DNA from: SIG440 sp045645805
GTDB lineage: Bacteria > Bacillota > Clostridia > Monoglobales > Monoglobaceae
Direction: 5' to 3'
DNA: 24,675 nucleotides
Assembly (NCBI GenBank): GCA_045645805.1
Contig: JAZRJL010000064.1
Span: 1-24,675, forward strand
The position numbers and the translations under genes were made by a program. This document shows, one piece after another, positions 1 to 6,531 of this stretch. The notes under the pieces were generated by a model. That model was given only the letters and a program-made list of their open reading frames with translations. It was not told where the DNA came from and made no database searches. Each line of letters starts with the position of its first letter. Position 1 is the stretch's first letter.

Positions 1-41
1 ATGAAAAGTTTAAGGAATATGCAAATAAGTATTCTGTTTAA
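1..41 (+). CDS. 3' end of an unidentified upstream gene (partial)
   Basis: The third forward frame is open from the window edge and ends with TAA at 39-41, giving the tail EKFKEYANKYSV. The charged, helix-like composition resembles a real protein C-terminus, and a hairpin follows shortly after. Another frame also reads through from base 1 to a stop at 46-48, so the frame choice rests on composition alone. Too little is present to name a family. A sugar-metabolism gene would suit the neighbouring rhamnulokinase, but that is a guess. Confidence 0.35.
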   Translation, partial: EKFKEYANKYSV

Positions 42-56
42 AGGATAATAAGATGG

Positions 57-79
57 GGGTTGCGGCAAAAACGCAGCCC
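57..79 (+). terminator. Terminator-like hairpin behind the partial gene
   Basis: GGGTTGCG (57-64) pairs with CGCAGCCC (72-79), giving an 8-bp stem with one G-U pair and a 7-nt A-rich loop. Only a weak T-rich stretch follows, so it is a plausible but not ideal intrinsic terminator. Confidence 0.45.
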
Positions 80-108
80 TTAATTCATTGAAAATAAGGA
101 ATAAATTC

Positions 109-137
109 TTGACATAAAAGGCGGAATATGGTATTCT
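109..137 (+). promoter_or_regulatory. Sigma-A type promoter of rhaB
   Basis: TTGACA at 109-114 and TATTCT at 132-137 are separated by exactly 17 nt. The GTG start of rhaB lies 42 nt downstream, with a CGAGGTG ribosome site at about 166-172. No clear operator palindrome is visible. Confidence 0.7.
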
Positions 138-179
138 TATAAATATCCATAACTTTATGAAATAACGAGGTGTTTTTAA

Positions 180-1619
180 GTGAAAAAGGTTTTAGCTATT
201 GACTTTGGTGCATCAAGCGGCAGAGCCATTCTTGGTAGCTTTGATGGAGAAAAAATTGATATTACCGAGGTCCACAGATTTTCAAATGACCCCAATTATG
301 AAAACGGAGAGCTTCGCTGGGATGCGGAAAAGCTTTTTAATGAGATAAAAACAGGTATAAAAAAGGCGAGTGAAATTTCAGACTTTGACAGTATTGCTAT
401 TGATACCTGGGGTGTTGACTACGGTATTATTGATAAAGATGGTAACCTTGCGGAAAACCCGTTCAATTACAGAGATTCAAGAACAGACAATATTCTGGAA
501 AAGGCATTTAAAATTATTCCTGAAGACGAGTTTTACAACCTGACAGGTATTCAATTTATGAACTTTAACACGGTGTTTCAGCTTATGTGTGTTGAGGACA
601 AGAGCAATATTGACAAAATTTTGCTTATGCCTGACCTTTTCAACTATATGCTGACAGGTGAGAAATTCTGTGAAAGCACAAACTGCTCAACAACACAGAT
701 GTTTGACCAGAAAACCCGCGACTGGAACTGGGAGGTCATTGACCGTATGGGTTATCCAAGGTCAATCTTCCCAAAAGTTATTCCTGCAGGAACAGTTGTG
801 GGAATGATGAAACCCGAGCTTGCTGCAGAACTTGGCATTGAACCTAAAGAGGTTATTGCAATAGGCTCACACGATACCGCGAGTGCTGTTGCGGCTGTTC
901 CGTCAACAGAGAAGGACTTTATTTTTATTTCCTGCGGAACCTGGTCGCTTTTTGGTACTGTTACCGACGAGCCTGTTATTTCCGAAAAATCAAAGAAATA
1001 CAACATAACCAACGAATTTGGTTTTGGCAACAAGACAAGATTTTTACGTAACATAATTGGTCTTTGGCTTATTCAGGAGACCAAGCGTCAGTATACCCGT
1101 GACGGAAAGAATTACAGCTATGCTGATATGGAAGAGCTGGCACTTAAGGCAGAGCCTTTCAAATATTTTATAGATCCTGATGATCCTGTTTTTGTTGCAC
1201 CCGGCGGTATGCCTGAAAGAATTTGTGATTACTGTGAAAAGACAGGTCAGGGCAGACCCCAGACCGATGGCGAGGTTATCAGATGTATATATGAAAGCAT
1301 TGCTCTTAAGTATAAGAAGTCAATGTCAATGATTGCTGATTGCACAGGCAAGGAGTATAAGGCAATCCATATGGTCGGCGGTGGAACAAAAGACAAGCTG
1401 CTTTGTCAGATGACCGCAAACTCAACCGGGGCAAATGTTATTGCAGGTCCTATCGAGGCAACCGCTCTTGGAAATATTGCTGTTCAGCTTTATGCAAAGG
1501 GTATTATTGATGAGATTACACCTGTAATTATGAAATCAACCGAAATTAAGGAATATGAGCCTGTTGATGTAGATAAGTGGAACGAGGCTTATGAAAAGTT
1601 TCTTGGAATAATTGAATAG
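180..1619 (+). CDS. rhaB: Rhamnulokinase (FGGY carbohydrate kinase)
   Basis: The predicted cytosolic enzyme phosphorylates L-rhamnulose with ATP to L-rhamnulose 1-phosphate, the second step of rhamnose catabolism. The 479-residue length is normal for RhaB. Visible FGGY features are the N-terminal phosphate-binding motif DFGASSGRA (8-16), DTWGVDYG (75-82), YRDSRT (97-102), the GSHDTASA block with the likely catalytic Asp232 (229-236), SCGTWSLFG (251-259) and a C-terminal GGGTKDKLL motif. The RhaB-like segment NIIGLWLIQETKRQY distinguishes it from xylulokinase and glycerol kinase. The start is GTG at 180, preceded by CGAGGTG. No isomerase, aldolase or transporter for rhamnose lies downstream, so the rest of the pathway must be upstream of the window or elsewhere. 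The next gene starts one base after the stop. Confidence 0.93.
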   Translation: MKKVLAIDFGASSGRAILGSFDGEKIDITEVHRFSNDPNYENGELRWDAEKLFNEIKTGIKKASEISDFDSIAIDTWGVDYGIIDKDGNLAENPFNYRDSRTDNILEKAFKIIPEDEFYNLTGIQFMNFNTVFQLMCVEDKSNIDKILLMPDLFNYMLTGEKFCESTNCSTTQMFDQKTRDWNWEVIDRMGYPRSIFPKVIPAGTVVGMMKPELAAELGIEPKEVIAIGSHDTASAVAAVPSTEKDFIFISCGTWSLFGTVTDEPVISEKSKKYNITNEFGFGNKTRFLRNIIGLWLIQETKRQYTRDGKNYSYADMEELALKAEPFKYFIDPDDPVFVAPGGMPERICDYCEKTGQGRPQTDGEVIRCIYESIALKYKKSMSMIADCTGKEYKAIHMVGGGTKDKLLCQMTANSTGANVIAGPIEATALGNIAVQLYAKGIIDEITPVIMKSTEIKEYEPVDVDKWNEAYEKFLGIIE

Positions 1620-1620
1620 A

Positions 1621-1884
1621 ATGTATTATTTTTATATAATATTTTTAATATTAAATCTTTTTTCTATGTGTCTTTATGGCATTGACAAGTTTCTTGCGAA
1701 AAAACGAGCAAGACGTATAAGTGAAAGGAGCTTGATTCTATCTGCATTTATTCTGGGCGGAATGGGGGCAATGTTTGGAATGGTCTTGTTTAATCACAAG
1801 ACCTCAAAAATAAAGTTCAGATTACTTGTGCCGTTTGCGACTATTTTGTGGATAGTTGTCTTATCCTTCATTATTTACAATTAA
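1621..1884 (+). CDS. DUF1294 family small membrane protein
   Basis: An 87-residue protein starts at ATG 1621, one base after the rhaB stop; a TTG at 1612 overlapping rhaB is a less likely start. The first 20 residues form a hydrophobic helix. The segment DKFLAKKRARRISERSL, followed by a Gly/Met-rich helix and HKTSKIKFRLLVP, is the DUF1294 signature, and a last hydrophobic helix ends the protein. Two to three membrane segments are expected. The family has no settled function. It is probably translated from the rhaB transcript. Its last 24 bases overlap the end of the convergent lplA. Confidence 0.8.
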   Translation: MYYFYIIFLILNLFSMCLYGIDKFLAKKRARRISERSLILSAFILGGMGAMFGMVLFNHKTSKIKFRLLVPFATILWIVVLSFIIYN

Positions 1885-2838
1885 ATCTAAAAAGTCCTTT
1901 GCAAGCATGGTGTTCAGTTGTGCTTCAAGGACTTTTTTTATCTCAACGATTTCAAAACGACAGCCTGAAAGTGCTTTTTCAACACAGTAAGATAAGTTCC
2001 AATCCATTGCATCCGTATAAAGCTTAGCAGAAGCAATTTTTCCTTCTGAAATTTGTAAAAGAAGCTGTACGTTGCCCCAATCGAAATGCTTTTCGCAAGA
2101 AAATGAAAATGGAATTGTTGACCCATAAATAAAATCCCAGGACGAGAATTTTCTAATATCATTTTTAATGTCGTCTTCGTTTACGGGGTCTTTTTTTGTG
2201 GGTAAAAAGCCAAAAATCTCTTTAAAAGCGACTAACATATATTCCTTCATTTTGTTGCAGTCAAGTCCGGGAGCAAGGTCAGAAAGATTTATGACCCGTG
2301 ATTTAACGGATTTTACACCCTTGGCATCAAGCTTTGCCTTTGGGGGAGTAAGATATTTTGTCATTTCTTTGGTGTCAGAACTAATTAAAATGGTGCCATG
2401 ATGATATGCTTTGCCTTTTGAATTGTAAAAGGCATTGCCGGAAAATTTTTTTCCTTGGGCAAGAATATCGTTTCTGCCTGAAATTTCAGTTTCAATTTTA
2501 GCCAGACTGCAAGCAGCTTGAATTACCTGAAGATTTTTTTGTATGTCCATATTTTCAATTGAAGATATAAATGTAAAGTTCAGATTTCCAAGGTCGTGGA
2601 ATACAGCACCGCCACCCGAAAGACGTCTTGCGAGATTGCCACCGTTGTTTGATAACGTATTGCAATTACATTCTGCCCACGGGTTTTGATTTTTGCCAAT
2701 AACAACTGTTTTTTTATTTTGCCATAGATACAAAATACAAGTATCTTCGGACACGTTATCAAAAAGAAATTTTTCAATTGCCAGATTTTTATAAGGGTTT
2801 AAATCTGTGCTTATGTAATAATTTAACTTATTTATCAT
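1861..2838 (-). CDS. lplA: Lipoate-protein ligase A
   Basis: This 325-residue enzyme activates free lipoate with ATP and attaches it to the lysine of lipoyl domains. The family core is present: RRLSGGGAVFHDLGNLNF (71-88) for lipoyl-AMP binding, GRNDI (121-125), KKFSGNA with the conserved lysine at 130 or 131, and HHGTIL (146-151). The length includes the C-terminal accessory domain of a self-sufficient LplA. The ATG at 2838 is preceded on the minus strand by GGTGG. A likely substrate is encoded 1.2 kb away: the lipoyl domain of the E2 at 4002-5258. The 3' end overlaps the convergent DUF1294 gene and carries that operon's terminator within its codons. Confidence 0.93.
   Translation of the reverse strand: MINKLNYYISTDLNPYKNLAIEKFLFDNVSEDTCILYLWQNKKTVVIGKNQNPWAECNCNTLSNNGGNLARRLSGGGAVFHDLGNLNFTFISSIENMDIQKNLQVIQAACSLAKIETEISGRNDILAQGKKFSGNAFYNSKGKAYHHGTILISSDTKEMTKYLTPPKAKLDAKGVKSVKSRVINLSDLAPGLDCNKMKEYMLVAFKEIFGFLPTKKDPVNEDDIKNDIRKFSSWDFIYGSTIPFSFSCEKHFDWGNVQLLLQISEGKIASAKLYTDAMDWNLSYCVEKALSGCRFEIVEIKKVLEAQLNTMLAKDFLDLIVNNEG
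1889..1939 (+). terminator. Intrinsic terminator for rhaB-DUF1294, embedded in lplA coding DNA
   Basis: AAAAAGTCCTT (1889-1899) and AAGGACTTTTT (1927-1937) form a perfect 11-bp stem. It can be extended inward by AAGCA/TGCTT and is followed by a run of seven T (1933-1939). It starts five bases after the DUF1294 stop but lies wholly inside the 3' coding part of the opposite gene lplA. Confidence 0.7.
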
Positions 2839-2870
2839 AATTCCACCCGTTTTTCAAATTCATCTATATT

Positions 2871-2899
2871 ATTTTATGATATTTTTATAAAGGAGTCAA
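2871..2899 (-). promoter_or_regulatory. Promoter of lplA
   Basis: On the minus strand TTGACT (complement of 2894-2899) and TAAAAT (complement of 2871-2876) are 17 nt apart. They lie about 33 nt upstream of the lplA start codon. The divergent deoR promoter begins 10 nt away. Confidence 0.65.
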
Positions 2900-2909
2900 G
2901 ATATTTTTG

Positions 2910-2939
2910 TTGACAAAAATGATATAAAAATGTTATAAT
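2910..2939 (+). promoter_or_regulatory. Promoter of the DeoR-family regulator gene
   Basis: TTGACA at 2910-2915 and TATAAT at 2934-2939 are separated by 18 nt, and a TG before the -10 (TGTTATAAT) makes it an extended -10. An AGGAGG ribosome site lies just before ATG 2977. The -10 is embedded in the 19-nt block shared with the E2 promoter. Confidence 0.75.
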
Positions 2940-2945
2940 ATGTTA
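2927..2945 (+). promoter_or_regulatory. Putative DeoR-family operator, copy 1
   Basis: The 19-nt block AAAATGTTATAATATGTTA occurs here and again, identically, at 3923-3941 in front of E2. It contains ATGTTA twice with a 10-bp period (2930-2935 and 2940-2945), which puts both half-sites on one face of the helix. It overlaps the -10 of deoR, a fitting position for autorepression. The operator role is inferred from position and repetition only. Confidence 0.45.
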
Positions 2946-2976
2946 AAAAGATAATGATTTAACACAGGAGGCTGTT

Positions 2977-3726
2977 ATGAATCGGATAAGGCAGGAGCGT
3001 ATTAAAGAATATATTGAAAGCAAAAGTATTGCAACAATTAAGGAACTTCAGGAGCTGATTCCTGATGTATCGCTTATGACAATTCACCGCGACCTTGATG
3101 CACTTGAAAAACAAGGGGTTATTGCAAAATACCGTGGAGGAGTAAAATCAATACACCATCCTGATGATGTTGAGTTTAATGTAAGAATGAGAGAAAATAA
3201 CAAAGGAAAGCATATAATGGCCCAAAAGGCTTTGACACTTTTGCAGCCACACAGCTCGGTATTTCTGGATGCAAGCACCTCTAACCTTTTTGTTGCAAGA
3301 AGTATGCCCGATATCGGACTTAATATTGTTACCACCAGTCCGGGGATTGCGGTTGAGCTTTGCAGACTTCACAATCCTGTTGTAACTGTATGTTGCGGTA
3401 CAATGAACAGAAAAAATCTTGCTATTTCAGGACAGAATACCTTTGAAATGCTTGAAAAAATAAATATTGATACAGCATTTATAGGGGTATCAGGCTGTTC
3501 AGCAGAGGTGGGGTTTACCTGCGGAACAGAGTCGGATATGCTTATTAAAAAACTACTTATAAAAAAAGCAAGATGCAGTGTGATGATGTGTAGCCATGAA
3601 AAGCTGAAAAGGCTTATGCCATACACCTTTGCCACCCTTGACGATGTTGATTATATCATAAGTGATGAGTCCTTGCCTGCAGAATTTGAAAAAGCAGCAA
3701 AGGAAAAAGGGGTAATAATGCTGTAA
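2977..3726 (+). CDS. DeoR/GlpR-family transcriptional regulator
   Basis: The 249-residue protein has the classic DeoR layout. An N-terminal winged helix-turn-helix (about 1-57) begins MNRIRQERIKEYIESK and includes SLMTIHRDLDALEKQGVI and the RGG turn. A DeoRC sugar-phosphate sensor domain (about 75-230) includes FLDAST, TTSPGIA, and FIGVSGCSAEVGFT. Family members are usually repressors released by a phosphorylated sugar; the effector here cannot be told. It is preceded by AGGAGG. Downstream lie repeat copy A and the orphan E2, whose promoter shares a 19-nt block with this gene's promoter, so autoregulation and control of E2 are plausible. Control of the more distant rhaB is possible, but no matching site is seen there. 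Confidence 0.9.
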   Translation: MNRIRQERIKEYIESKSIATIKELQELIPDVSLMTIHRDLDALEKQGVIAKYRGGVKSIHHPDDVEFNVRMRENNKGKHIMAQKALTLLQPHSSVFLDASTSNLFVARSMPDIGLNIVTTSPGIAVELCRLHNPVVTVCCGTMNRKNLAISGQNTFEMLEKINIDTAFIGVSGCSAEVGFTCGTESDMLIKKLLIKKARCSVMMCSHEKLKRLMPYTFATLDDVDYIISDESLPAEFEKAAKEKGVIML

Positions 3727-3768
3727 AGATATGATGACAGACGGGTTATGATTGTTTAATTCGTTAAA

Positions 3769-3914
3769 AACAAAGCGGCTTTGCCGCTTACCGTAGGCGG
3801 CGGTCTAAGCAAGAACGCTTTGTTTGCCTATGTGCATTTCGGCAAGGTCGAAAATTTTGCGCGGGCATAAAATTAGTATTTTTTATAGGAAATTAATTAA
3901 TTTCCTATAAAAAA
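3769..3914 (+). repeat. Structured intergenic repeat, copy A
   Basis: This 146-nt element recurs on the minus strand at 16062-16208 with about seven substitutions and one 7-nt gap by eye, up to the terminal palindrome. Its order is: AACAAAGCG (3769-3777) pairing with CGCTTTGTT, enclosing GC-rich hairpins; a long stem in which TTTGCC and GTGC (3823-3835) pair with GCGC and GGCATAAA (3859-3871), closing over the inner hairpin TTTCGG-CAAGG-TCGAAA (3837-3853); and a 36-nt palindrome. It starts 42 nt after the deoR stop and ends 2 nt before the -35 of E2. No open frame is conserved. It may be a 3'-UTR RNA or a non-autonomous mobile repeat. Confidence 0.8.
3879..3914. terminator. Perfect 36-nt palindrome, bidirectional terminator of repeat copy A
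   Basis: The two 18-nt arms are perfect reverse complements. The sequence starts with TTTTTT, ends with AAAAAA, and has ATAGGAAATT/AATTTCCTAT as its inner arms. An RNA hairpin from either strand would be AT-rich with a U-rich tail, so it may terminate transcription both ways, though the low GC content of the stem weakens it. It separates deoR from the E2 promoter. Confidence 0.5.
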
Positions 3915-3916
3915 CA

Positions 3917-3945
3917 TTGACGAAAATGTTATAATATGTTACAAT
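3917..3945 (+). promoter_or_regulatory. Promoter of the E2 gene
   Basis: TTGACG (3917-3922) and TACAAT (3940-3945) are 17 nt apart, with TGT directly before the -10. An alternative extended -10, TGTTATAAT, lies at 3927-3935 but has no matching -35. The start codon is 57 nt further, with AAGGAGG at 3987-3993. Confidence 0.6.
3923..3941 (+). promoter_or_regulatory. Putative DeoR-family operator, copy 2
   Basis: This is the second occurrence of the 19-nt block seen at 2927-2945, with ATGTTA at 3926-3931 and 3936-3941. It fills the spacer of the E2 promoter, so a bound repressor would block it. The role is inferred. Confidence 0.45.
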
Positions 3946-4001
3946 TAAAAAGATTGAGTTAAAAATTATTAATACCCTAATGTTTTAAGGAGGTTTTTAT
4001 T

Positions 4002-5258
4002 TTGGCAAATGCTGTAATTATGCCCAAAGCCGGTATTACCGTTGAAAGCTGTATTATCGGAAACTGGGAAAAAAAAGTCGGTGACCAGATAAAGGTTGGC
4101 GATATTCTGTTTACATATGAAACAGACAAGGCAAGTTTTGAATGTGAATCTACTGAAGAAGGCACACTTCTTGAAATCTTCTTTCAGGATGGTGACGAGG
4201 TTCCCTGTTTGATGAATGTTTGTGCGGTTGGTAATGTTGGCGAGGATTGTTCGGCACTTCGTCCTGATGGTGGCTCTGCCCCTGAGGCTGAAGCAGAAGC
4301 TGCTCCTGCACCTGTTGCCGAAGAGGTAAAGGCTGCATCCGTAGCTACAGCTGAAACAACCGTATCCGTTGATGGCAAGGTTGCGGTTTCACCAAGAGCA
4401 AAAAAATTGGCTGAACGTGCAGGCGTTGATGCAAGTCTTGCAACCCCTACCGGACCTAACGGAAGAATTATCGAACGTGATGTAAGAACACTTATGGACA
4501 ACCCTGCAGCTGCAAAGACTGCTGCTGAAACAGCTGCATCGGCTTCATCGGTTGCACCCGAGGCTGAATACGAAGATGTTAAGTTCAGCGGTATCCGTCG
4601 TGCAATCAGCAAATCAATGCACACATCACTCTCAACAATGGCACAGCTTACACACAACACTTCATTTGATGCAACTGAAATTCTCAAGTACAGAAAGCTG
4701 CTTAAGGCAACTGAGGGTGAGTGTAGTGGTATTACACTTGGTGATATTGTTCTTTATGCTGTTTCAAGAACACTTCTCAATCACCCTGACCTCAATGCAC
4801 ATATGCTTGACGACAACAACATCCGTCTTTTCAAACACGTAAATTTGGGCGTTGCTGTTGATACACCACGTGGACTTATGGTTCCCACCATTTTCCATGC
4901 TGACGAAATGAGTTTGCTTGAAATTTCAAAGGCTGTTAAGGAGCTTGCTGCTCAGTGCCGTGAAGGAAACATCAGCCCTGACAAGCTTGCTGGCGGAACA
5001 TTTACTGTTTCAAACCTTGGCAATATGGGTGTTGAATCCTTTACTCCTGTAATCAATCCGCCTCAGACGGGTATTCTTGGCGTTTGCGGTACTGTTGACC
5101 GTGTTCGTAGGGGCAAAGACGGTTCAATTGATATTTATCCTGCAATGGGACTCAGTCTTACCTATGACCACCGTGCTGTTGACGGAACACCGGCTGCCCG
5201 CTTCCAGAAGGAGCTTGGTTACAATCTTGAACACTTTACCACACTTTTGGCTAAATAA
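4002..5258 (+). CDS. Dihydrolipoamide acyltransferase (E2) of a 2-oxoacid dehydrogenase complex
   Basis: This 418-residue E2 has the full domain order. The lipoyl domain spans about 1-80, with the lipoylated lysine K43 in ETDKASFE. An Ala/Glu/Pro-rich linker follows. The peripheral subunit-binding domain spans about 126-165 (SPRAKKLAERAGVD, GPNGRIIERDV). A second Ala-rich linker precedes the catalytic domain (191-418), with active-site DHRAVDG at 389-395 (His390, Asp394). It transfers acyl groups from E1 to CoA. The TTG start at 4002 is well supported by AAGGAGG 8 nt upstream. No E1 alpha or beta gene is adjacent, and the following E3 is truncated, so the substrate (pyruvate, acetoin or a branched 2-oxoacid) cannot be told. 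lplA nearby could supply lipoylation. Confidence 0.9.
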   Translation: MANAVIMPKAGITVESCIIGNWEKKVGDQIKVGDILFTYETDKASFECESTEEGTLLEIFFQDGDEVPCLMNVCAVGNVGEDCSALRPDGGSAPEAEAEAAPAPVAEEVKAASVATAETTVSVDGKVAVSPRAKKLAERAGVDASLATPTGPNGRIIERDVRTLMDNPAAAKTAAETAASASSVAPEAEYEDVKFSGIRRAISKSMHTSLSTMAQLTHNTSFDATEILKYRKLLKATEGECSGITLGDIVLYAVSRTLLNHPDLNAHMLDDNNIRLFKHVNLGVAVDTPRGLMVPTIFHADEMSLLEISKAVKELAAQCREGNISPDKLAGGTFTVSNLGNMGVESFTPVINPPQTGILGVCGTVDRVRRGKDGSIDIYPAMGLSLTYDHRAVDGTPAARFQKELGYNLEHFTTLLAK

Positions 5259-5272
5259 GGAGAGGTTGAATT

Positions 5273-5764
5273 ATGGAAATTTTTGACGTATTGGTTGTGG
5301 GCGGCGGCCCCGGCGGCTATCTGTGTGCTGAACGTGCAGCGCAGAACGGACTTAAAGCTGCTGTGTTTGAAAAAAAGGCACTTGGCGGAACCTGCCTTAA
5401 CGAAGGCTGTATTCCTACAAAGACTCTTTTAAACTCTTCAAAGATGTACCGCCATGCAAAGGAAAGTGCAAACTTTGGTGTAACTGCCGAGAATGTAAAA
5501 TATGATCACGCAAAGGTTATTGAAAGAAAAGACGGAGTAGTTAAAACTCTTGTTGCAGGAGTTGGAGCAACAATGAAAAGCAACAAGGTTACTGTTGTTT
5601 CTGCAAATGCAGTAATCAAAGGCAGAGGTGATAATGGTTTCCTGGTTGAAGCTGATGGAACTACATATGAGGGTAAACGTCTTGTAATTGCATCGGGTTC
5701 TGAAACAGTTGTACCTCCCGTACCGGGTCTTAAGGAAGGTCTTGACTCAGGCTTAGTAAAATAA
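5273..5764 (+). pseudogene. 3'-truncated dihydrolipoamide dehydrogenase (E3)
   Basis: The 163 residues match the N-terminal FAD half of dihydrolipoamide dehydrogenase: VVGGGPGGYLCAERAA (8-23), the redox-disulfide motif GGTCLNEGCIPTK and the IASGSETVVPPVPGL segment. A complete enzyme has roughly 450-580 residues. This one stops at SGLVK with TAA TAA, before the NAD-binding and dimer-interface domains. The next gene, trmO, starts 20 nt later and no further E3 sequence appears in any frame, so the gene has lost its 3' two thirds by deletion rather than by a point mutation. It follows E2 by 14 nt with an AGGAG site and was once co-transcribed with it. It cannot work as E3 without the missing domains. 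Confidence 0.85.
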
Positions 5765-5783
5765 TAAATAAGTGAGATAAATT

Positions 5784-6449
5784 ATGGAAATCATAGGTTA
5801 TATATACACAGATTTTGACACCAAATTCGGGGCACCGCGGCAAAGCGGTATTATTACGTCTTCATATGGAAGAATTGTATTGGAGGGTGAATATTCAAAC
5901 CCCACAGCCTTTCGCGGTCTTGAGGATTTTTCGCATATCTGGGTTTTGTGGGAGTTTTCCGAAGCGAAGGAAAAAGAATGGTCACCTACCGTACGGCCTC
6001 CTATGCTTGGCGGAAATAAAAGAATGGGCGTTTTTGCAACAAGGTCACCGTACAGACCAAACTCGATTGCTATATCGGCATTAAAGCTTGAAAAAATTGA
6101 ATTTTGCGAAAATTGCAGAACTGAAATTTTTGTTTCAGGCTGTGATATGATGAACAATACTCCTGTTATAGATATTAAACCGTATCTTCCGTATACAGAC
6201 AGTATTCCAGATGCAAAGGGTGGTTTTACCGAAAATATTAAAGACAGAAGCCTTGATGTATGTTTTTCTGAAAAACTGGTTTGTAAAATTCCAGTTGAAA
6301 AAAGAAGCACATTGACAGAGGTTCTTGAAAGTGACCCACGACCTTCGTATAAAGGTGACGAGGACAAAGTATATGGTTTTAAATTTGCAGGCTTTGAGAT
6401 TAAATTCAAGGTAGTTGAGAAGACATTAACGGTCATTTCAGTTGAGTAA
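5784..6449 (+). CDS. trmO: tRNA (N6-threonylcarbamoyladenosine37-N6)-methyltransferase TrmO (TsaA family)
   Basis: This 221-residue protein has the TsaA/TrmO beta-barrel signatures: GIITSSYGRIVLE near the N-terminus, LEDFSHIWVLWEF, the strongly conserved ATRSPYRPNSIAIS, and DIKPYLPYTDS followed by a C-terminal domain. The family methylates t6A37 of some ANN-decoding tRNAs with S-adenosylmethionine. The start at 5784 has only a weak GTGAGA ribosome site, 20 nt behind the truncated E3. It may depend on E2-operon transcription, since no separate promoter is evident. Some archaeal and bacterial relatives are uncharacterised, so tRNA specificity is taken from the family. Confidence 0.87.
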   Translation: MEIIGYIYTDFDTKFGAPRQSGIITSSYGRIVLEGEYSNPTAFRGLEDFSHIWVLWEFSEAKEKEWSPTVRPPMLGGNKRMGVFATRSPYRPNSIAISALKLEKIEFCENCRTEIFVSGCDMMNNTPVIDIKPYLPYTDSIPDAKGGFTENIKDRSLDVCFSEKLVCKIPVEKRSTLTEVLESDPRPSYKGDEDKVYGFKFAGFEIKFKVVEKTLTVISVE

Positions 6450-6465
6450 AATTTTTAAAAATCTA

Positions 6466-6494
6466 TTGAATACCTGACAAAAAGATGCTATAAT
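6466..6494 (+). promoter_or_regulatory. Promoter of ddh
   Basis: TTGAAT (6466-6471) and TATAAT (6489-6494) are 17 nt apart, with TG one base before the -10. AAGGAA at 6521-6526 precedes the ATG at 6532. No lysine riboswitch fits in the short leader. Confidence 0.7.
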
Positions 6495-6531
6495 CTTAGG
6501 GGTAAATCGACTTAAGAGAGAAGGAAACAAA

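Noticed and set aside
3879..3914. The palindrome and repeat as a CRISPR or insertion-sequence trace
   Set aside because: There are only two copies 12 kb apart, no spacers, no transposase and no matching terminal repeats or clear target duplications.
4184..4687. Minus-strand open frame of 167 codons inside the E2 gene
   Set aside because: It is a low-complexity Ala/Ser/Thr shadow of the Ala/Glu/Pro-rich linkers of E2, without a ribosome site.
5798..6436. Minus-strand open frame of 212 codons opposite trmO
   Set aside because: It is antisense to a well-conserved gene, shows no domain, and has no promoter or ribosome site.
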